Assembly (NCBI GenBank): GCA_016800925.1
Contig: JABCPU010001052.1
Location: 1 to 17,492, forward strand
From: Suillus spraguei
Lineage: Eukaryota; Basidiomycota; Agaricomycetes; Boletales; Suillaceae
Length of the DNA: 17,492 bases
Reading direction: 5' to 3'
Position 1 is the stretch's first letter; each line of letters begins with the position of its first letter. Under the pieces are notes generated by a model. That model made no database searches. It was given only the letters and a program-made list of their open reading frames with translations, and was not told the origin of the DNA. Position numbers and translations under genes: made by a program. This document shows positions 7,883 to 17,492 of the stretch, one piece after another.

Positions 7883-10707
7883 ATGGCTTCCTTGACTCCA
7901 CCACAGGCTCCTCCTAAGTGGAATCATACCCCGGAAGAAGTACTGAGCATCACCAGGCAGGCACTTGCCCAGAATAAAGCAGTCAGTGATCAAGTCGCTG
8001 CTCTCCGGAGACGGAATGCAATTTCGAAACTGTAAGTGACCTGTCTTGCGATGTGCGTGCATCGTTGGATTATTCATCTGACATTCATAGGTTTTTGTGA
8101 GCCATGTTTCTCATCGATTACCATTGTATTCTCAGACAAGCATCGACTTCAGTTACCCCTTGCTAATGCAGAGACAGAAGTCCTCATCATTTGTCAGCCT
8201 CTCGGATTTTATCAGAACGTCTCCACCTCCAAAGAACTGCGAGATGCTTCAAACCAAGCCAAAGTTCTTCAGCAGGATTTCGATGTCGAGGAGTCCATGC
8301 GTCCCGACGTATTCAAAGCCAAGGACGCTGCAAAGAGAAATCTGCGCAAATCAGGTGAATGGGAGAAGCTGACCGACGAGCAGCGTAGGCTCGTGGAGAA
8401 GATGGTGTTGGATGACAAGAGAGCTGGTCTTGCTCTCCCTGAGAATGAGCGCGAAGTGCTGATGAAATTGAAGAAGGAGCTCTCGCAAACTTGCTTGGAT
8501 TTCGGCGTAGGGAATATCTCCTCAGTGTTTAGGCGTTATACTAATGAGACTTGTAGAAAAACTTTAATGAAGAGGATGTGAGATAACTTGTTTGCTTGGA
8601 TTCATTGTAACAACCATTCAAACTTGCACAGGGTTTTATCTCGTTCACACTCGAAGAGCTGGACGGAGTCCAGGCCGATGTCATCTCGGGTTACAACAAG
8701 CGCACCGAGGACTCAAAGGAAGTCTATGATGTCACTTTCAAGACACCAGATATCTTCCCAGTCGTATGTGGCATCATGAAGAGCTTCTGTCGATTACCTG
8801 AGTAATATTTCAGTTCAAATTCGCCCATAATCCAGCCACGCGACGCAGTGCTCAAGAAGCATATGACGACCGACTCAAACAAAACGTGCCTTTACTTGAG
8901 AAGGCGCTTGACCTCCGTCGGCGCATCGCCGCGATGCTTGGCTATGATACATGGGCAGACTACATCACGGAGGTGAAGATGGTCAAGTCTGCTAAGAACG
9001 CCCAGGACGTGAGTGATTGGCAAATTTTCAATTGCTCCTGTCAAACCAACTTGCATGCATCCTAGTTCCTAGATGACCTCGAAGCAAAGTTGCGCCCTGT
9101 AGGAGAGAAGGAGCGCGATATTCTCCTTCAACTCAAGAAAGAGGAACACGAGAAGCGTAGACTTCCGTTCGATGGCGAGTTCTACATCTGGGACTACATG
9201 TAAATTATCATATCCATCAGTGCCATAGGACCTCACTCATTGGTATCGCGACAGGTATTATGACCGCATGTATGTCGAAAAGACACTCGACCTCGACGAA
9301 TCTCTCGTGAAAGAATATTTCCCGGTCTCCGTCGTTGTTCCTACAATCTTGAAAATGTATCAGGACCTCCTTGGAGTCAAGTTCATTGAGATCAAGGATG
9401 GCAACAAAGATGTCTGGCACCCAGGTACGTGACGCCCGCTGTACCGGACAAAGTTCGAGTTGTCTAAATTCTTGTTCTAGATGTGCAACAGTTCGCTGTG
9501 TGGGAGAAAGACGCCAAAGATGAATCTGCATTTGTAGGATATTGCTACCTTGATATATTTCCCCGCGGTAAGAGCGCCATGCCTCATTCGTGTTTTTTTG
9601 TCCTTTCTCAACTTTGTTCTATCTGCAAGCTGCAAAGTACTCTCATGCTGCTGTTTGGGGCCTTCTCCCAGGCTATGAGCTACCATCGGGCAAACGTCAC
9701 TACCCGCTGAGGGCAATGGTGGCGAATCTCGCAAAGCCAACTCCTGACCGGCCCGCTCTAATGCGACACAACGACGTGATAACATTCTTCCATGAGATGG
9801 GCCATGTGTTCCATGGATTACTGAGTCGGACAAAATACGCGCGATTCCATGGTACATCCGTGGCAAGAGACTTTGTTGAGGCACCGTCGCAAATGCTCGA
9901 AAATTGGTGTGTTTTGGACAATTTTGAAGGAATCTGCTATCTGAAGAATGCTAATGGATCAGGTGCTGGGAGCCCAAAGTTCTTGAGAAAATGTCTAGCC
10001 ACTACGAGACACAGGAGCCGCTGTCGCCAGAATTGATAGATAAGATGATAAAGAGGTGTGTTTCATCTTCAAGTTTTCGAGAATGGAACGTAATGAGTGT
10101 CACAGCCGCTACGTAAACGTCGGGTTGTTCTACCTTCGGCAACTGTTCTATGCCAAGTTTGATCTCAAAGTGCACATGGATCAAGGTTGGAGGCATATGT
10201 TATTGTTATTTTGGACCGCACTGGGGCTTACGAGGTATTATATAGAGGCTACAGATTATACCAAACTCTGGAATGACCTGCGTGAATCGGTCTCACTCGT
10301 GAAAGGAGGTAAAGCCCAGCCAGGACAAGGCACTTTTGGACATATCGTGCGTGGCTATGATGCAGGGTACTATGGGTGAGTCATACGATCATCGTATTCT
10401 GATGGTCACCGACTGAAACTGACACCTCGCAGATACACGTACTCTCTCGTGTTTGCCGCGGATATGTATGCGACAGTTTTCAAAAAGGATCCATTGGACC
10501 CTGCTTTGGGTAAGCTTTATAGGGACAAGATTCTCCTGAAGGGGGGTAGTCGGGATGAAATGGACTTGCTTCAGGTGCGTCGCATCTTTGCGATCCAGTC
10601 TGAGGATAGTGACTCACATTATGGAACAGGATTTCCTGGGTCGATCGCCGAACTCGAATGCATTCTTAGAGGAAGTTTTTGGGAAGGTTGTCAATGCAAG
10701 CCTGTAG
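7883..10707 (+). CDS. PRD1: M3-family zinc metallo-oligopeptidase (thimet oligopeptidase/saccharolysin type), 15 exons
   Basis: It encodes a zinc oligopeptidase that degrades short peptides, usually in the cytosol or mitochondria; I see no clear targeting sequence. After splicing and one base correction the model is exactly 680 codons including the stop, the normal family size. Residues 471-475 are the zinc motif HEMGH. The third ligand glutamate lies in DFVEAPSQMLENW, and the substrate loop GYDAGYYG is at about 600-607. Exons: 7883-8031, 8091-8096, 8153-8506, 8557-8577, 8632-8763, 8814-9008, 9066-9199, 9255-9424, 9481-9567, 9630-9906, 9963-10055, 10106-10185, 10255-10375, 10433-10574, 10630-10707. 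Introns are 49-69 nt. The acceptor before 9630 is an unusual AAG. Exon 1 needs one extra C at the CC at 8005-8006: the reading then becomes LPETECNFET and joins VF from the 6-nt exon and LPLANAETE. It converges on the borealin gene. Very confident on family; the symbol follows the yeast saccharolysin and orthology is untested. Confidence 0.95.
8091..8096 (+). other. 6-nt micro-exon of the M3 peptidase gene
   Basis: GTTTTT (Val-Phe) is flanked by a 59-nt intron (8032-8090; GTAAGT donor, CTGAC branch site, CATAG acceptor) and a 56-nt intron (8097-8152; GTGAGC donor, TTCAG acceptor). Including it gives ETVFLPLA, which keeps the number of residues expected in this helix from human thimet oligopeptidase; skipping it as one 121-nt intron would delete two residues and give an intron about twice the local size. 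Confidence 0.65.
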
Positions 10708-11638
10708 GGAATGAGTGAGGTCCTCGTACCATATATAAAAAGTCTGATGATCACAGGCGAGCGAGCCAGTCTATTGACACATCAGATACCTTGTAACTAC
10801 TGTAAACATTGGATCGTCAATGTTATTGTTATCGCTCATCGGGTTGCTTTGATGCCATTGTGGTGGTATATTTATTGGCCTTGAAAGCAAGCGGCGATAC
10901 CATGGGTGACTGACCGGTTTTTGTATTGGTATGTCATCATTTTGATTGCTGTAGAGGGTCTTAACTTTCAACCTCTTTCACATCTAGCGGAAAGCCCCTC
11001 AGATACCCGTGTACATCTGATCCACGTGCCACCGTGACATAGGTTAATAGATCATATATGAAAAACCTCAAATTCTATGGCTGAACTGCTTTACAGGACG
11101 CCGTTGACTCAGTATAGGATATGGCGGTTATGCTTAGTTGTGTCACGACTCCTTTGTATCCAATGCACGAACTGTCACCCTACTGGTGGCACATGTTCTG
11201 GCTGTTCAGAGTCGGGCCTGCAAATTCGCATTCCACGGATAAGAAGCAGAAATCCTGCGTTGTTACGGGCCATTTATCCTAGAATCCTTGTTATTTATGT
11301 GGAATATAGTGGGTGACCTACGATCGTCATCTCCAGCGGCGCCAGATTTCAGAGCCACACAAACTCATCAAGTCTTCAAATATCTTTATTTTTCCCTCGA
11401 TGTGAATAGTGTCTATAGGTTTATATGCTAGCGCTACATCTTTACATCGATGCTCGGTCTGCGAATAAATAACTGGAACATGCGATGGAATATCGAGTGT
11501 TCAACAGGTGCGTTAGCGAGGGGAATGACGAATCGAAAATCTATACATAATACTATATGTGCGATACAACGTCGGAAATTGGCGACACGCCTAACGCAGG
11601 CCCGGACGACAGGCAAAGCAGACGCTCGCTTAGCTGTG
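10708..11638. other. Convergent intergenic region between the peptidase and borealin genes
   Basis: This should contain both 3' untranslated regions. The small open frames (10771-10971, 11077-11316, 11450-11752) show no motifs. No strong hairpin or repeat was seen by eye. Confidence 0.4.
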
Positions 11639-13035
11639 CTATGCGATACTCCACTTGTTCACCGCAGCCTGCACCAAGCGCCCCATCTCCTCACGTGCTT
11701 GCTTCTTTGCACTGTCGGTGATGCCTACGAGCGCATTAAGTGCGCGCGGTGACGTTTGTAGCGGGTCGAACTCGAGGACATGTCCATCAGAGGTTGAAAT
11801 CGCAACGACTGCACGGGCAGAGGAAGAAGAAGGGAGGGACGAGAGCGAGCTGGAGGGCATGAGAGGTGTGGCAGTTTGGGATGCCGGTGGCTCTGGGGCA
11901 CGAGCTGCCGCGCGTGAGTTGGTGTGTGAGTGCGTGCGGCTATGGTTTTGAGTTTGAGAGTTAGCTCGCAAGTGGCGTATTGGAGAAGGCGGTCTGGGCG
12001 GAGGATGAAGAAACGAGCGAGACAGATGGGTCACGCCGTATGACTATGCTGTTTACGCGTTTTAAAGTCTTGCCTTCCCCTTGCGTATGTACCTGCGTTT
12101 CCTTTCCTTTGCCTTTGGTTTTCACGTCCATGTCATCGATACCCTCCTCTTCTTCTTCAGTGGCAAACCACTCCAAGCCAAGCTTATACGGGTTAGCTAG
12201 CGGAGATCCATTTAGACTAAGCATGCTCTCATCACGACGGGGTGCACGGAGGGTAGGATAGGTAGGGCCCTTAGCGGGCAAACTTGGAGCGAAGGTTGCG
12301 CTGGTGGGTGGACGCTTCGTTTGGGATGGTGGCTTGGCATTCGGGGGCATTGATTTTCCAGGCGAAGGCGGAATTTTAATAGCGATGGAGCACGCAATTT
12401 AGAGGGAGATGTTCGGAAGGTAGACGGTTTCTGCGGACTGACGGAGGGCAAACGGGACGTTGGACGGAGATGCCCGGGGGTACGGGGAACCGCCGCAGAG
12501 AATATGCGGCCGCGTTGCGCGGTATTCGTGTTAGCAGGAGGTGGCTTCTTCTTGGGAGTGGTATGCGCCATCCTCGCTGAATGGGAAATGTGTCAATAAA
12601 AAGACTGATGCCAAATTGACTACGTACCATTCTTAACGGCGCGTTCACCTTCACTAGCCTCCTCCCACTTGCGCTTGCGCGTCTCACGATCTATTCGAGA
12701 TTAGGCGGTGCACCGCCCACGAGACCACGAAGACACGCTTGAATATCGCCATTGTAGGTATCAGCAAACTCGCCCATGGTCACACCGCGTACGAGTTGGG
12801 AATGCGGGCGATAAGCCCTTCTTGGTGAAGCCGAAAGTTTTTGAGTGCATCTGCGAGCCATTCCTCGAGCTGGCGAACACGGTGTTCAACTGTGTACAAA
12901 GATAGAGGTAAACAATTCAGTGAGGCAAAGGTGAGATAATGCGAAACAAGCTTGATGTACCTTCAATATCAAGATTCTGAGTAGTTGTTGCTTTTCTTCT
13001 GGAGTGTATTTGCGGGATGTGTCTGGGATGTACAT
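11639..13035 (-). CDS. Borealin-like subunit of the chromosomal passenger complex, 3 exons
   Basis: Start ATG is 13033-13035 and stop TAG is 11639-11641. The N-terminus reads SRKYTPEEKQQLL then NLDIE-VEHRVRQLEEWLADAL, IARIP and TMGEF, the short Nbl1/borealin N-terminal helix that joins INCENP and survivin in the passenger complex controlling Aurora B at centromeres. A basic, Pro/Ser/Thr-rich middle follows (TPKKKPP, AAVPRTPGHLRPTSRLPS). The C-terminal block AVVAISTSDGHVLEFDP...ITDSAKKQAREEMGRLV resembles basidiomycete borealins. Introns are 12890-12960 and 12577-12627, both GT-AG. The frame breaks by one base near 12974 (before NLDIE), at 12796-12797 (IP|LVRG), at 12694-12695 (LE|IDRE) and at 12374-12377 (LL|KIPP). 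A fifth change between about 11955 and 12045 may instead be an intron with a CTAAC branch site and CATAG acceptor. With the corrections the product is about 425 residues. Family assignment is good but rests on remembered patterns. Confidence 0.78.
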
Positions 13036-15130
13036 CTTCACCAAGCTAGATAATCGGAACAGAGATCCAAAACACAGGGCTAGAAACAACTGTGACGCCG
13101 CAACGTACTACCTAGTGGATTGAAAGTGGACAAACATTACACAGTGGAAGAAGCACGTGGTCGTGTAAGTCCATGGACCATGCATCACGTCCACAGGTCC
13201 GTTTATAGGTAACACATACAACTTTGCTACTTGCACAATGCTTCGTCTGGCTCGAGTATCGCTAACATGATCTGACATTAGGCTCGACCGTTAGCTCGGG
13301 GTGGTGCGCGAGTAACCGTTTGGGAGGGCAGGATATAGTGCACCACCATTCCTTGGCACACTCAACGATAACTCATTAAATTAGCATTTGATACACCTTG
13401 ATATTCTGCAATTATGTCTGTATCGGATATACCTAGTAGACATGGAAAAAAACTTGAGCAATCTCACTGAGCTGTTTTTTTGTATATGCACAAATTCTTG
13501 CTGAAATGTGGCACATTAACTTTTTGATGGAGTCCATGTGCTGGGCAATATAGGTTATGTAATAAAAACGCCATGCAGGTAGACACCTTCACCAATGGGT
13601 AGTCCACAATTAGCGATAAATGATTTAATAATTATGTCTGTCATGTTATCACAGTACCTATTATCATTCTAACCATTCTTTTGAAGGTGTGTAGTATAGA
13701 GGAGGACGGTTAACACTTGCTGTGTCAACCAGTGGTTGTACACTTACTGCTGTGAAAATGTTCGTATCCATACATACAAAAGAAGAATCAACTATACCCA
13801 AACTGGATACGAGCGAGTACATCAATGGATTGACGCGATTTTGGGACTCTAACCATACTCTGGATAGATGGGATGTCTCTCATTGTATAGATTTAGGCCC
13901 GTCAGTATCTTAGGTATGGACAGAGTCTGGATTGCATCTAGATGGGGCATCATATATAGCACTAGCGAGAGCTGCAATACGTCCTCTAATCTCACAACGG
14001 GTAGCGATGGATAGCGGTAGGTTGAGACGAGTGTGATACTAAAACTCGCTGTAGATACATAGGTTAAGCTAATAAAATGACATCCCAATTATCCTCAAGA
14101 TCAGCCTCTTCTCTCTGTCGAGGCTGAGCAGCAAGCAAATGAGAATAGCAAGCGAGTGAGACTCCGACTCTTAGAGTAGCGAGCAAGTGAGAGCAGCGAA
14201 CAAGATGAATACATGAGACCGAGTACAGGATTGTACCTTGCGACTAAACACATTGGCATCCAGTGAGGTTCATGGAGATGATGGTGCAAGCTTAGTTGAC
14301 ACATGCTCAGGATGCTATAAAGGATGTACACCATTATCATGCGCATATATGCACTGATTGGGGTGAATTTAGGCGTACCATGACAAAGGACCAATAAATT
14401 GAGCGACGAGGATGACCAGAACTGCAGTGACCATGTAAGCAAGTCCCGAAGACACAACCACAGTAGACAGTGTTCATGCTGTAGCACACACATGAGAAAG
14501 TCTCTGCCCATAAAATGTAAGCTTTATGAAGGAAGATGAGACGTCAACATACCTGCGCTGGGTAGCGGCATGTCTGGGGAGTATAACTGACCATCACGGC
14601 TGTCCAGTGTCAGATAAAAAAACAACATCACGGAACGACTCGAATAGCACAAAGGGTGATGACCGAGGTGGCTGTATATGATGTGGTGTAAGACTAAAAG
14701 TAGACAGAAAGGAGTTAGCGAAATTTTCGAAATCTGAAGTCTAGAGGGAACTTGAACTGTCAAGACGTCCAAATAACTTGTAGATGCATGTTTCAAGGGT
14801 GCCTGTAGTCCAGAGTTTGGAGCGATACTTGGATATGTGTGGTTTGGTGGTCAGTGCTTGTATCTAAAGTTGGTTACCTGGTATCGCCTCTATCCGTTCG
14901 GTTTTCTCCAAAGTTTGATTTCTGTGGCGTCCAAATTCCCCAAGTGTATAGATACATTACAAGGTACGCCGTGATCGTGTGGCAGACATGTCCACTGGTT
15001 ATTTCCGCAGTGTACCTAGAATTCGGGACTCGGGACATTCCGACCCGGCGCCATTGCATTTACAATTTAGGCTGCTTAGTATGGTTACGGTACCAGGCCA
15101 TCAGCCAGAGTTCTCTTACATTCACCCTTC
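13036..15130. other. 2.1-kb AT-rich intergenic region
   Basis: This lies between the borealin start and the ERG26 start, so it contains both divergent promoters; a CACGTG E-box sits near 13154-13159. Open frames at 13722-13913, 13849-14088, 14101-14511 and 14524-14796 have no recognisable domain and no convincing splicing. The stretch 14128-14212 is purine-rich, with repeated AGCAAGYGAG-like units. It may hold degraded transposon sequence, but I cannot name one. Confidence 0.4.
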
Positions 15131-16668
15131 ATGTCACAACAAAAAGAGGTTTATCTCGTCATTGGAGGTAGTGGCTTTGTTGGCCGTCATATTGTCGAGC
15201 ACCTTCTAGCTCGTGGGACATCGTCTGTGTGTTCGACATCGTCCAGCGACATCACGATGTTGACTTTTATTCTGGTGATATTGCGGACGAATCCCAACTA
15301 CTTGATGTATTGAAAAAGGTGTGCCCTACTTCACTTATTTGTACGCTCAGAGAGCGCTAACTCATTTTCCTTCTCTACGTCTGTTACTGTTGGAATGACT
15401 GCAGACCGGTACGACTTGCATAATCCATACCGCTTCACCGCCACATGGCGCCAAAGATCCAAGCATATATTATAAAGTCAATGTCGATGGCTGCAAAGCT
15501 GTCATAAGCGCAGCGCAGACTGCCGGTGTGACAAAGCTAGTGTACACAAGTAGTGCCGGTGTCGTTTTTGATGGTGGTGACGTCGTCAACCTCGACGAGC
15601 GTGCTCCATTCCCGGAGAAGCCATTTGATGCATATAACGACTCAAAAGCACAGGGAGAGAAACTCATTCTCGAGGCAAATGGCAAGGGTGGCCTACTGAC
15701 TGTTGCTTTACGGCCTGCAGGCATTTTTGGGTATGTCATTTCTTCATATCAACCAATGAAGTAAATCTTGACACAACGTGATGGTCTTCAGTGAGGGTGA
15801 CCGTCAAATGATGGCGGGCCTCTACCAGGCCTACCAGCGTGGACAAACCCATTTCCAAGTTGGAGACAATAATAACCTCTTCGACTACACCTATGTCGGT
15901 AACCTCGCCAAAGCACATCTAATAGCCGCTGACAAGCTGTCCCTCCCTCACTTCCTACATCTTCACAAGAGACCCTTACCACCGAGACCCTTAAAGCCAA
16001 ACTTCATCTTGACCGCGCCCTCCAGCCTGTCAGTGCAACAATCAAAGCGAAGCGAGTCCCGACGTGCGAAGCACGGCCTCTAGGCCTTACGTCACGCCGC
16101 CGCCTAATGCCGCCGAGATGGAGGCAGCCTTCAACGCTCCGCTTGATCCACACGCTCCCGCGCACCCTATCATACGCTCCCGGTTCGACCAGTTCTCTGA
16201 TAATGCCATTGATCTGGCAGAGAGCTCACCACTGCAGGTTGCGGGCCAGGTGTTTTTTATCACGAACGGCGAGCCAATGTACTTTTGGGATTTCATGCGC
16301 GTTATATGGCTTGCGCTCGATCCGCCTTCGTCGAAGCTTCCGTCGGGCGCATCGGAGCGGTCGCAGAGGTCTGTGTGGGTAATACCTAGGAGCTTTGGGA
16401 TGGTGCTGGGCTTTCTTTCGGAGTGCTGGGCGTCCTTGATTGGGAAAGAGGCTGGGTTCACGCGATATAGGTTGGGTATAGCTGTGCTACGAGGTACCAC
16501 AATATTGAGAAAGCAAGGCGTGTGCTTGGGTACGAACCGGAAGTCGGGTTGGAGGAGGGTGTCAAAAGAATGGTGGAGGTAAGTGTCGACTGCTGGTTTT
16601 TTTTTCGGTGCAACTGATTGTTCTTTCTCTTCATATAGTGGTTCAAAAAGGAGAACAATCTTCCGTAA
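15131..16668 (+). CDS. ERG26: Sterol-4-alpha-carboxylate 3-dehydrogenase (decarboxylating), 4 exons
   Basis: This is the NAD-dependent enzyme of the C-4 demethylation complex in ergosterol synthesis. It oxidises the 3-hydroxyl and releases the 4-carboxyl as CO2, working at the ER with Erg25 and Erg27. It is an extended short-chain dehydrogenase of the 3-beta-HSD family: GGSGFVG (residues 12-18) is the NAD-binding loop, YTSSAGVVFDG carries the family serine region, Y140-N-D-S-K144 is the catalytic YxxxK, and LRPAGIFG, FDYTYVGNLAKAH and FFITNGEPMYFWDF follow as in fungal Erg26. Exons are 15131-15318, 15405-15730, 15792-16578 and 16639-16668, ending MVE-WFKKENNLP. The conserved frame requires one extra base at each of four places: GGG 15215-15217, about 15945-15950, CC 16085-16086 and GGG 16474-16476. 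With these the model is exactly 445 codons including the stop. The clean restoration argues for an intact gene. A hydrophobic stretch near the C-terminus fits membrane association. Confidence 0.93.
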
Positions 16669-17042
16669 CGCCTTGGGTTACCTGTGCTTGGATTAACTAC
16701 TCGATTTCTTATGCCGTTGTACAGTCTGCTCTGACACCCACTTCATTTTACTTCATTCCTACTTTATTGACATGGACGGTGCACAGTTTAACTATACCTA
16801 CGTAGTTGTGGTCTAAGCTGATGGCTGGTTGTCAACTCACCTACTACTGTGTATCGTAGCACCGATATTTGTACTGGGAGGTTTTTGCATTAATATTAAA
16901 AGCGAAGTTTAGGATCTGCCAGTTGATACGGAGTTCCAGTCTACAAGTTCCAGGTGATGTGATGCATTGCTTCGCTCGATATAGAATGTAATGGGCAAAA
17001 CGCATGTAACAACTACGAAGTATTAATCATGAGTCAAGTAAA
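16669..17042. other. Spacer after ERG26
   Basis: No gene is supported. The region contains AT-rich sequence after the stop (for example AATATTAAAA near 16892-16901), likely including the ERG26 3' end. Confidence 0.4.
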
Positions 17043-17492
17043 TCAAGATATGCAGCCCGGCAAACCATCCAGCACGATCGCGAATCTTGACCAGCGGACG
17101 AGACTCTCCATTCCTGTAGCCACATCAGTTAACGCTTCCCACAAGCGAGGAATCCATACCTCCGTGCTTGCTGTTGCAATTCCAACTGCATGATACTGGG
17201 ACAGCACCAATGGCAAAACCTTCTCCGCGGGACAAGGACATATTGCCAGTAGTAAATACCCAATGATGGACGTGTGGGGAGGAGTAGCCCTCGGGGGCTA
17301 AGGGAGCAAATTAATCTGCGAATACATGATCAAAGGAACAAGCGACAAAACCTCATTTGCATCTGCACACTTCTCGCATCTTGCCATTCTCCTTGATGAC
17401 CTTCTTGGCTTCGGCATCATCAATGCGGTAGATATGGCGAGGTCATTCGGGGCGCCCCGACTGACCATTCTTCAAACGGGACCATGACCAAT
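17043..17492 (-). CDS. Unrecognised protein, partial, running off the right edge
   Basis: The minus-strand reading that ends at TGA 17043-17045 gives a protein-like sequence with long aliphatic helices: TSIIGYLLLAICPCPAEKV, PLVLSQYHAVGIATASTEVW, IPRLWEALTDVATGMESLV and RWSRFAIVLDGLPGC. Upstream in the same frame is TAG, which sits in a good acceptor context (CTCCCTTAG), so an intron ending near 17302 is likely. Further up, two frames look plausible (IDDAEAKKVIKENGKMREVC and ARCEKCADANEVLSLV), so the exon structure is unresolved and a missing base is possible. I do not recognise the family. Its codon choice and amino-acid texture look coding, but it could also be the degraded end of a gene. 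Confidence 0.35.

Noticed and set aside
8036..8581. Long open frame with its own ATG in the peptidase N-terminal region
   Set aside because: Its first 38 codons are intron sequence; the real exon begins at 8153 and the conserved protein extends upstream to the ATG at 7883.
14101..14511. 136-codon minus-strand frame rich in Leu, Cys and Ser
   Set aside because: Composition matches the reverse reading of a purine-rich repeat; no motif and no neighbouring exons.
15131..16668. ERG26 as a pseudogene because of four frameshifts
   Set aside because: Single-base insertions mostly at short homopolymers restore every conserved block and an integral codon count, and neighbouring genes show the same defect, so sequencing error is more likely.
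1..17492. CRISPR array, bacterial operon or prophage content
   Set aside because: Introns, fungal protein families and the absence of regularly spaced repeats rule out a prokaryotic reading.

Overview
The window looks like nuclear DNA of a filamentous basidiomycete, most likely a mushroom-forming Agaricomycete. Genes are cut by many short introns (mostly 44-71 nt, with GTRNGY-type donors and CTRAY-type branch sites), and the recognisable proteins (HAM1-like, borealin, Erg26, M3 oligopeptidase) have a fungal, basidiomycete flavour. This rests on gene style and remembered family patterns, not on a database search.

Layout. Positions 1-480 (minus) hold the N-terminal part of a decayed SRPK-like protein kinase that runs off the left edge. 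Positions 1149-1355 hold two neighbouring fold-back hairpins. Positions 2368-5328 (minus) encode a large HAM1-like (BPI/LBP-related fold) protein. Positions 6140-7644 contain a direct duplication of a roughly 150-bp upstream segment, one copy before a small secreted-protein gene (6439-6996, plus) and the other before an M3 metallo-oligopeptidase gene (7883-10707, plus, 15 exons including a 6-nt micro-exon). A borealin-like chromosomal passenger subunit lies at 11639-13035 (minus), convergent with the peptidase. About 2.1 kb of apparently non-coding DNA follows. A sterol-4-alpha-carboxylate 3-dehydrogenase (ERG26, plus) lies at 15131-16668. The right edge (17043-17492, minus) carries part of an unrecognised coding region.

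The genes are unrelated housekeeping functions (peptide turnover, mitosis, ergosterol synthesis, a membrane or lipid-binding-like protein), so there is no operon or cluster logic. The strongest window-wide pattern is that nearly every recognisable gene needs one or several single-base insertions, mostly in short homopolymers, to restore its conserved frame. After those corrections exon phases fit exactly (680 codons for the peptidase, 445 for ERG26). The best explanation is an under-polished assembly rather than wholesale pseudogenisation.

I did not find a clear new multi-gene system. The most interesting leads are the duplicated promoter-like block with a conserved dyad, the paired hairpins, the 6-nt micro-exon, and the correlated frameshifts.
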